From: Pictodentalium vernedei
Lineage: Eukaryota > Mollusca > Scaphopoda > Dentaliida > Dentaliidae
Assembly: GCA_031216915.1 (NCBI GenBank)
Contig: CM062295.1
Location: 183,534,927 to 183,598,926 of the forward strand
Direction of reading: 5' to 3'
DNA length: 64,000 nucleotides
The position numbers and the translations under genes were made by a program. The notes under the pieces are model-generated. The model saw nothing but the letters and a program-made list of their open reading frames with translations. It searched no databases and was not told the DNA's origin. This document shows positions 57,101 to 64,000 of this stretch, piece after piece (the stretch's first letter is position 1; each line of letters opens with the position of its first letter).

Positions 57101-58440
57101 TCTCATACCACAGTGATAACAAAGGCACCCCAAAACACACTCATGCCTGTCCCAAGGTGAAAACAAAGGTACCCAAGAAGTTTCGTGAAGATCAGTTCAT
57201 AAATACGAGCTGTATAGAAGTTGTGACAAAAAACTGATTGGACCTAATTTCGGTACAAAATGGCCACTGGAAGCCATCTTGAATTTTGGACCGCACTCAG
57301 AAACACTCGTTCTTGTCCCAAGGTGATAACAAAGGTACCCAAGAAGTTTCGTGAAGATCGGTTGATAAATACAGCCTCTAGCCCGAGCCGTATAGACATG
57401 TGCACTTACAGTGTATAAGTAGCACTAAATAAATAAAAATTCATCTAATTTGCATAATTTCTGCACGAGAAAAAAACTCGTACTTTATGTGATGTATTCC
57501 ATGTTACTAAACATTCACACAAAAATTTATTCAAATCAGAACTTTCATACAGAAGTTCTGTACAAAAGACTGATTGCACTAATTTTGGTACAAACTGGCT
57601 GCTGGTGGCCATCTTGAATTTTGGACCACACCCCAAAACACTCGTTCTCATCCCACGGTGATAACAAAGGTACCCAAGAAGTTTCGTAAAGATCGGTTCA
57701 TAAAAACGGCCTCTAGCCGGAGCCGTATAGAAGTTGTGTACAAAAAACTGATTAGACCTAATTTCGGTACAAAATGGCCACTGGAAGCCATCTTGAATTT
57801 CGGATCGCACTCAGAAACACTCGTTCTCATCCTAAGGTGATAACAGAGGTACCCAAGAAGCTTTGTGAAGATCGGTTGATAAATACGGCCTCTAGCCCGA
57901 GCCGTATTGACATGTGTACTTACTGTGTGTAAGTAGCACTGAAAAAAATCAAAGTTCATCTAATTTGCATAATTTCTGCACGAGAAAAAACCCTGTATTA
58001 TATGTGATGTATCCCATGGTACTAAACATTCATACAAAAAATTATTCAAATCAGAGCTTTCATGTGGAAGTTCTGGGCAAAAATCTGATTGCCCCTAATT
58101 TTGAACAAAATGGCTGCCAGTGGCCATCTTGAATTTCGGACCGGACCCAAAAACAATCGTTCTCATCCCACGGTGATAACAAAGGTACCCAAGAAGTTTC
58201 GTAAAGATCGGTTCATAAATGCAGCCTCTAGCCCGAGCCGTATTGGCATTTGCACTGACAGTGCTGAAAGTAACACTAAATAAATCAAAGTAAGTCTAAT
58301 TTGCATAATTTAAGCACAAGAAAAAAACCTGTATGATATGTGATGTATCTCATGGTACTAAACATTCATACAAAAAATTATTCAAATCAGAGCCTTCATA
58401 TGGAAGTTCTGTACAAAAAACAGATTTCTGCATCATCGTC
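54134..58440 (-). mobile_element. Satellite-cored family C element, copy C4, split by A3 (5' truncated)
   Basis: The 3' end AGTGTCATTGACACT then TTTCATT (minus strand) is at 54134-54154, and the 3' unique part runs to 54345. A3 follows, and the element resumes at 57047 with the AGTGGGTCTGACTGAACCCC segment and monomers to 58440. There it stops abruptly at a family L fragment instead of the 5' hairpin. Confidence 0.78.
54347..57046 (-). mobile_element. Satellite-cored family A element, copy A3 (complete, 2.7 kb)
   Basis: On the minus strand: 5' hairpin AGCTCACCTGACTGAAAGTC then AGGGTGAGCT at 57017-57046, and GTCCGTCGTCCGTCATCC. A 5' unique region of about 700 bp follows, then about eleven monomers of about 167 bp. 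The 3' end is GTCAGGTGAGCGCCCTCAGG plus hairpin GGCCCCCTGGGGCC and CTCTTG at 54347. It interrupts C4 between CTAAACTAG and AAAGAAATC, with at most 1-2 extra A at the joints. Best reference for family A termini in this window. Confidence 0.85.
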
Positions 58441-58826
58441 CTCCTCATCAAGCTGATTTGGGCAAAAACAACCATCTATCCATTTAGTTTATCATCTCAT
58501 GAAAAAAATATAGGTCGCCATGTGAATTTTGCCTTTAAATTTGGAGCTTCCTGTACTCCCATCCAGTTTCACACTGAATGAAATAGACATATTTTTACCT
58601 ACCCCCACCCAATTTTAATCTTCTCTCACACATTTCAGAAGACAATAGTCACCAATATTTTATATCTTTTCCAAAACATGCACTTTAAAATTTTATTCAC
58701 ACTAACAAGCTCAGATCATTTTCCACCAATCAGATAATTCCAGGAACTTTTATCCTCCATTAAAGGTTGTGTGCAAACCAGTAGAGGCACTGTTTGCACT
58801 AAAACACTGTATTGTAACCTAATAAA
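58441..58826. mobile_element. Family L MITE, copy 2 (left end missing)
   Basis: Matches 51475-51854 through AAAACACTGTATTGTAACCT. The first 45 bp including the left terminal repeat are absent, and the sequence abuts truncated C4 at CATCATCG|TCCTCC. Confidence 0.7.
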
Positions 58827-59591
58827 CACCCATGCTATATTCCTGGAAATTTTCATCAAGCGAGAGTTTCTGGATCCCCAAAATGATCCAAAAGAAAACT
58901 TCACAGTCCAGACTGTGCTTTGATTTTCACTTCTGTTGTCAGGATTTTGAACTGCATTTACCTGTACCTCGCTAAATATTTCCACTGTATATTACACTTA
59001 AAAATTAGATATTTTGTGGTGAGAAATTGTAGTTTGAATAATGCCTATCATGTACCTACACAAAGCCTGCATGTAAGTTGCCTAACTTGTCACACTAAGT
59101 AACACAGGCATCAACATGATTAACTTTGAGTATCTTGTCCATTTTCACACAGAAATTGCACTGACCCAGCTCTGATAAACAAACTGACTCAAAGATGGTC
59201 CCATTGTCCCAAGTGTTTTTTTTCCAAATAACTTATATTATCATTGTGTATTTGCTTTTTTTTAGGCCCCAACCTCTGGACAAAATGCAAAGCCTGCCGA
59301 ACAGTTGTCCCAATTTCGTAAGAAGCATTTGTGATTCTCATAAACTCCTGCAAGAATCTCGGAATCAATTTCAGTTCTTAAATAAATTAGAAATTGAGAG
59401 TTCTGTCATACCCATATGCATGCAACCAATATATATTCCATGGTCAATAACAAACCTCATATTTATGTATATTTAGTTGCTTTTAACCCTTAAGGGCCAA
59501 GTTCATATTTTGGTGAGTTTTTTATCTTACATGTACATGTAGAACACATTTTCCAACATACAATGCTATGTGATATTTATTTATTTATTTG
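58827..59591. other. Unique-looking stretch with one candidate exon
   Basis: No repeats noticed except simple T-runs. Contains the candidate exon listed separately. Other open frames (60-93 aa) have no recognisable motif. Confidence 0.35.
59266..59317 (+). other. Candidate short coding exon (weak)
   Basis: A pyrimidine tract and TTTTTTTTAG precede 52 nt that are open in all three frames. One frame reads APTSGQNAKPAEQLSQF, a hydrophilic composition typical of protein. The stretch ends at C|GTAAGAA, a good 5' splice consensus. No neighbouring exon or known domain could be linked. Chance occurrence is quite possible. Confidence 0.2.
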
Positions 59592-60013
59592 TTGTCAGAC
59601 TCCCCAACGTACTGGCTCAGGGTTAGCATTGGTTGAAGACAAGTGCACCATTGACATGCAGTATTCCTCAGTATACAGTGCCCCCACATGGGCAATCAGG
59701 ACTAACCCTTTACCCAACACAGACGATATCAAAATTTATTATTTTAAATATCATTTTTTCAAATTTTTCAAAAAAGCTTGACGAGCTTGTTCCAACGAGG
59801 GGTCACATGATATGGTTTTGTTGAAATTTTCTGAAAAAATAATATTTTTTCAACTGCTGAATTTGCATATTATGCGGGCGGATGCGGCTGTTTCTTTGGG
59901 TAAAGGGTTAAGTGCCTTGCCCAAGGATACAACACAGTTACCCGTGGGGACTGAACCCTGGACCTTTCGGTTTGAAGTCCAATGCCATAATCACTGAGCC
60001 ACCGTGCTCCCAG
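59592..60013 (-). mobile_element. tRNA-derived SINE, copy 6, split by a piggyBac-like MITE
   Basis: The minus-strand head GGGAGCACGGTGGCTCAGTG with B-box-like GGGTTCAGTCCCC lies at 59912-60013. The body (CACTGTATACTGAGGAATAC; ACCCTGAGCCAGTACGTTGG) lies at 59592-59705. The SINE 3' tail is lost. The MITE 59706-59907 occupies a TTAA in the CACTTAA segment after CTTGGGCAAGG. Confidence 0.8.
59706..59907. mobile_element. piggyBac-like MITE (copy 2) inside a SINE
   Basis: Ends CCCTTTACCCAA and TTTGGGTAAAGGG are inverted. The flank is CTAA on the left (one change from TTAA) and TTAA on the right (59908-59911). The core GAGCTTGTTCCAACGAGGGG and TCACATGATATGGTTTTGTT is shared with the other copies, but only half the palindrome remains. 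Confidence 0.82.
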
Positions 60014-60828
60014 GGCTAGGTGCTCTTGCTAATGGAAGTTGCAGTACCTAGACAATGGTTTCTATTGAAGTCTTGGCTGCACAGGCAGCCATGACTTCAC
60101 TAGACACCACTGCTAAGTCAAAGTGTTACCATAGTATGAGGGTGCAAAAGATGACAAGAATTCTCCATGCTTTTAAAGATGCTTTCAAAATCTATGACAA
60201 GAATGAAATGAATATTTTATGAGAAGCCAAGTTGATCAATCCAATGCTTTCATCGTGAAAATCATTGCAAGAATCACTTTTCATTCTTGCATGACATGCA
60301 TGACTTTTAAACCATAAAGCAGCACAGCTTTCTCACACTCTTGCAGCCGAGTCAAATAGGCTCCACAAACCGCTTGAGCAAATGTTTTTATCTAAGTGTA
60401 AATCACTGATGAATGCCATTTATCTAAGTGTAAATCACTGATGAATACAGTAGTCAAGAATTTGGTATAAACAATGGATTTACATGATATGCAAATGCAG
60501 TTTCTTGTACACTTTTTCCCACTGTGGGTGAACTCCACTTTTCTCTCAAATATTCAGTGTCTGACACTCCATCGAGTCAACTTACATCATCTCTGTCTTT
60601 CGACCTACTCTGTTTCCATTCACTGTACTTTAAATAGTCCTGTACACCATGTGTAAAAACCTCCCTTCTCTTTTCTGATCTTTTTATCTTTTTATGATGC
60701 TTCTGCTCAGTAATTTCAGGGGAATCTGGGGAAATAATTCCACACGATACTTTGTAGTAAACTGTTGTGGTATCACTGCCAACAATTGCTAGGGTAAGCC
60801 TGAAAAAATAACAAATTCCATATTTAAC
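60014..60828. other. Unique-looking stretch with one short hairpin
   Basis: GAAGTCTTGGCTGC (60067-60080) pairs with GCAGCCATGACTTC (60085-60098). TTTATCTAAGTGTAAATCAC repeats in tandem at about 60388 and 60418. No gene recognised. Confidence 0.4.
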
Positions 60829-61130
60829 TTATACAGTGGAACCCTGTTAATTGAATAGCCCTTTCATCAGGGAAAATTATTCAATTAACCCTTTACCCAT
60901 TGCACAGGATGTCAAAATTTGTTTTCTCAAATTCTTCATAAAATTTCAACAAAACCATATCATGTGACCCCTCAATGAAATGAGCCTTTCCAATGAGGCA
61001 TCACATGATATGGTTCTGTTGAAATTTTTGGAAATTCTTTTCTTCTGCTTAATTTGTAAATTACAGATGTAGATGCAGACAATTCTATAGGTAAAGGGTT
61101 AACAGGGATTTGGTTACATTCTAGTGGAGA
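60829..61130. mobile_element. TACAGT-type MITE family K, copy K4 (left part), with nested piggyBac-like MITE
   Basis: Starts TACAGTGGAACCCTGTTAAT and continues like K3 (GGGAAAATTATTCAATTAA, then CAGGGATTTGGTTA) once 60889-61098 is removed. The right half is missing. Confidence 0.7.
60889..61098. mobile_element. piggyBac-like MITE (copy 3) inside MITE K4
   Basis: Flanked by exact TTAA at 60885-60888 and 61099-61102. Ends CCCTTTACCCATTG and TAGGTAAAGGG. The core arms CATATCATGTGACCCCTCAA and GAGGCATCACATGATATGG pair around AATGAGCCTTTCCA. 210 bp. K3 keeps the uninterrupted ATTCAATTAACAGG site. Confidence 0.88.
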
Positions 61131-61430
61131 TGGCCAGTTATGACATTTGTGGTTCGGTTTGGGGTTTTGGGGAAAAAAACTTTGTACAGTTCAGTTTTGG
61201 TTTTTCCTAAACTCCAATGACTGCCTCCCCACACAGGTTTTCCAGCAATAGATATGTGAAGCCAAGAATGATGCATAACTCACACTTTTTTCTCACAAAA
61301 ATAGTGAGATATTTCAGCAATGGTCTGGGCAACTTACTTCGAAAACTGTGGACAATCTGGTGGTATTTTGGTGATAAACAATCCATTGAAATTTTGTGAT
61401 GTTATTATTACTAAAGTGCAATGACTTTTT

Positions 61431-63064
61431 AGCTCAACTTTGGCGTAAGTCAAATTTGAGCTTATGCTGTGGCCAGTCATCTGTCTGTTCATCAACAATT
61501 CAATACGGGTCAGGCTACAGGCCGAATTTATGAACCAATCTTTATGAAACTTCTTGCGTACCTTTGTTATCACCGTGGGACGAGAAGGAGTGTTTTTGGG
61601 TCCGGTCAGAAATTCAAATTGGCCGCTGGCAGCCATTTTATACAAAATTAGGTGGAAACAGATTTTTGCGCAGAACTTTCATATGAAAGCTCTGATTTGA
61701 ATATTTTTTTGTATGAATGTTTAGTACTATGGGATACATCACATATACTACGGGTTTTTTTCTCATGCGTAAATTATGCAAAATTAGACTAACTTTGATG
61801 TATTTAGTGTTACTTTCAGCACTGTAAGTGCAAATGCCAATACGGCTCGGGCTAGAGGCCGTATTTATGAACCGATCTTTACGAAACTTCTTGGGTACCT
61901 TTGGTATCACCGTGGGACGAGAACAAGTGTTTTTGGGTCCAGTCCGAAATTCAAGATGGCAGATGGCAGCCAATTTGTTCAAAATCAGGTGCAATCAGAT
62001 TTTTGCGCAGAACTTCCATATGAAAGCACTGATTTGAATAATTTTTTGTGTGAATGTTTAGTACCATGGGATACATCACATATAATACGGGTTTTTTTCT
62101 CATGCAAAAATTATGCCGATTAGATTGACTTTGATTTTTTCAGTTTACTTACACACAGTAAGTACACATGTCAATACGGCTCGGACTAGGGGCTGAATTT
62201 ATGAACCGATCTTTACGAAACTTCTTGGGTACCTTTGTTATCACCGTGGGATGAGAACGAGTGTTTTGGGGTGTGATCCGAAATTCAAGAACGCCATCAG
62301 CAGCCATTTTGTACCCAAATTAGTGCAAACAGTTTTTTGTACAGAACTTCTGTATGAAAGTTCTGATTTGAATAAATTTTTGTATGAATGTTTAGTAACA
62401 TGGAATACATCACATATAATACGGGGTTTTTTTTCTCATGCAGAAATTATGCAAATTAGATGAATTTTGATTTATTCAGTGCTTTTTATACACAGTAAGT
62501 GCACATGTCAATACGGCTCGGGCTAGAGGCTGTATTTATGAACCGATCTTCACTAAACTTCTTGGGTACCTTTGTTATCACCTTGGGACGAGAACGACTG
62601 TTTCTGGGTGCGGTCCAAAATTCAAGATGACTGCCAGTGGCCATTTTGTACCGAAATTAGGTCCACTCAGTTTTTTGTCAACTTCTATACAGCTCATATT
62701 TATGAACTGATCTTCATGAAACTTCTTGGGTACCTTTGTTATCACCTTGGGACAGGAACAAATGTTTTTGGGTGACTTTGTTATCACTGTGCTATGAGAA
62801 CAAATATTTTGGGGTTCAGTCAGACCCACTCTGGGACTCAAAGATTTCTTTTCTAGTTTAGCATCTGACTGTCACCCACCTTTACAATACTTTACCTATA
62901 CATTTGTTACAGGCTACGGTCAGTATTTATGTACAGACCATTACAATACTTTATATGTACCTTTGTTTTCAGGTCATGACCTAGATGTTTGTTATTGCTG
63001 TGTCACATACTATACATGTATATGTCTTAACAAGCTGAGCTACAGTGTCATTGACACTTTCATT
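61431..63064 (+). mobile_element. Satellite-cored family C element, copy C5 (complete)
   Basis: Begins after GACTTTTT with AGCTCAACTTTGGCGTAAGT and the facing CAAATTTGAGCT. It has four full monomers (starts near 61500, 61840, 62175, 62513) and a short unit. The 3' unique part is TCTGACTGTCACCCACC and GTACAGACCATTACAATA. It ends CAAGCTGAGCT, hairpin AGTGTCATTGACACT (63044-63058), TTTCATT. Good reference for family C, 1.63 kb. Confidence 0.83.
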
Positions 63065-64000
63065 CTTTAAAAACAATATCGCATTTTTTTATTTCAATAG
63101 CTTCTGAAAATTAATGCTGTTATGAATACCATCACATGATGTACTAATCTCAAGACAAATCGGACCGGGATGTTTCGTTCCTTCCCCTCCCACAAACTGG
63201 TACCTTTTGCTTTGAGACTTATTGGTCTGGGGTATGCTGTGGCAGTCGGTATTTCCTTGTCTGTTATCTGTTTCCTCATTTAAGCTGTTGAATTTTTAAT
63301 GTTAATAGATATCCTGTGCAGTGGTTTGTTTGCATTAATTATTAATGCTTGTGTTAATGATTCAATAGTCCCGTGCTCAAATTTGTTGATACTGGGTTTG
63401 AAAAACACTCCCAAATTTGTGTGACAGGTTCATTTCGTACAATACTGATGCTGTGTGCCTGACACAAATATTATAGTGTTAGGGGGTTAAGATGTAAATA
63501 GAAAATATACTATAGCGGGGGAGGAATTCGTCACATACAGGTGAATTGTGCACTTGGTGATACCTTCTTGAAATTTGGCACACTGTTAGTGTAGGCTATG
63601 AGGTTCTCAAAAACGATCGGCTACAAGTTGACACCGACCGGTGGCGACCAGTAGCGGCACAATCCAAAATGGCCGCCAGCGGCTGAAGGGAACCTCCTTT
63701 TCGACGGTCTACCGACTATACATCCGATTGTAAGGGCGCGAAAGTGAACTCTGATCCACGCACGTGTTGGAAACAGACGTGGGAGATGATGTAGAATAAA
63801 ACGAGATTCTCTATACGGACGCATCAATTTCTTGGAACTTGAAAAGAGCGTTGTTTCTCCGGGATCAGCGTCATTCAGGCAAACCTGAATGACGCTGATC
63901 CCGGAGAAACAACGCTCTTTATGAAGCAGTCTCTTTGCCATACAATCTCTTGTTTGGCGTAATTCCGCAAGCAATTCTGATTTGTCTGTCGAAATTAATT
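63065..64000. other. End of window: unique-looking sequence with a less AT-rich tail
   Basis: 63065-63590 shows no clear feature. 63600-63830 is richer in GC and CpG than the rest (GACACCGACCGGTGGCGACC, CACGCACGTG) and includes AATCCAAAATGGCCGCCAGC, reminiscent of the GGCCGCCAGC motif in families C and E. The 117-aa minus frame at 63621-63974 runs through the palindrome and has no recognisable domain. Confidence 0.4.
63843..63920. repeat. Perfect 37-bp palindrome with CAAA loop
   Basis: Left arm 63843-63879 (AAAGAGCGTTGTTTCTCCGG through ATTCAGG) and right arm 63884-63920 are exact reverse complements, with a four-base loop. Probably the core of a recently inserted hairpin element; no other copy in the window. 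Confidence 0.95.

Noticed and set aside
63621-63974. 117-aa minus-strand open frame at the window end
   Set aside because: Its N-terminal part is encoded by both arms of the perfect palindrome, and the remainder shows no motif. Local GC content explains the open length.

Overview
This window looks like a piece of an animal nuclear genome, most likely from a marine invertebrate. It is AT-rich and full of micro- and minisatellites, tRNA-derived SINEs, a LINE, and DNA transposons nested inside one another. I found no bacterial gene organisation and no host gene I can support; one weak candidate exon is listed. A repeat family running from a CTCACCTGA hairpin to a CTCTTG terminus reminds me of repeats common in molluscs, so a mollusc-like lophotrochozoan is my best guess. 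That guess is inference and only moderately secure.

The dominant content is a superfamily of 1 to 4 kb repeats that I call A to E. Each begins with a hairpin starting AGCTYA inside or after a T-run, carries a core of diverged tandem monomers, and ends with an inverted copy of the 5' stem followed by a compact hairpin. In families B, C and E the 3' hairpin reads GTGTCAwTGACAC then TTTCATT. In families A and D it is GC-rich and is followed by CTCTTG or a variant. Core monomers are about 145 bp (B), about 335-345 bp (C), about 155 bp (E), about 167 bp (A) and about 140 bp (D). Two insertions can be reconstructed to the base: C1 inside a LINE reverse transcriptase gene, and A3 inside C4. Both lack a target duplication beyond 1-2 nt. 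Together with tandemly repeated 3' ends and T-tract targets, this fits a rolling-circle (Helitron/Helentron, DINE-1 or 'pearl'-like) mechanism. No Rep/helicase gene is present, so the assignment is inference.

Layout: 1-2182 families A and D. 2392-4840 family E with a nested Tc1-like transposon (2625-3989). 4844-7417 family B with a nested hAT-like MITE (4963-5926). 7.4-20 kb hairpin MITEs, a family A copy, foldbacks, a 213-bp tandem array and a piggyBac-like MITE. 19.9-20.6 kb two SINEs. 21951-26945 a decayed L1/Tx1-like LINE on the minus strand, split by C1. 27.1-27.5 kb a (TGAA)n tract. 28.2-31.9 kb family C. 31.9-35.4 kb SINEs nested in MITEs. 36.9-40.5 kb a family B copy with a higher-order repeat and near-identical inverted arms. 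40.7-43.9 kb two head-to-head family A copies. 44-46.4 kb a SINE trimer, a Ty3/gypsy-like pol remnant and a foldback with a target duplication. 47.2-47.8 kb a minisatellite. 51.4-58.8 kb family C copies with a nested family A copy and two related MITEs. 59.6-61.1 kb piggyBac-like MITEs nested in a SINE and in another MITE. 61.4-63.1 kb a complete family C copy. 63.6-64 kb a less AT-rich tail with a perfect 37-bp palindrome.

Nothing here forms an operon or pathway. The window is a layered record of transposition, and the nesting gives relative ages: LINE before C1, C4 before A3, family E before the Tc1-like element, family B before the hAT MITE, SINE before the piggyBac MITE. All coordinates of diverged repeats are approximate unless a junction is stated.
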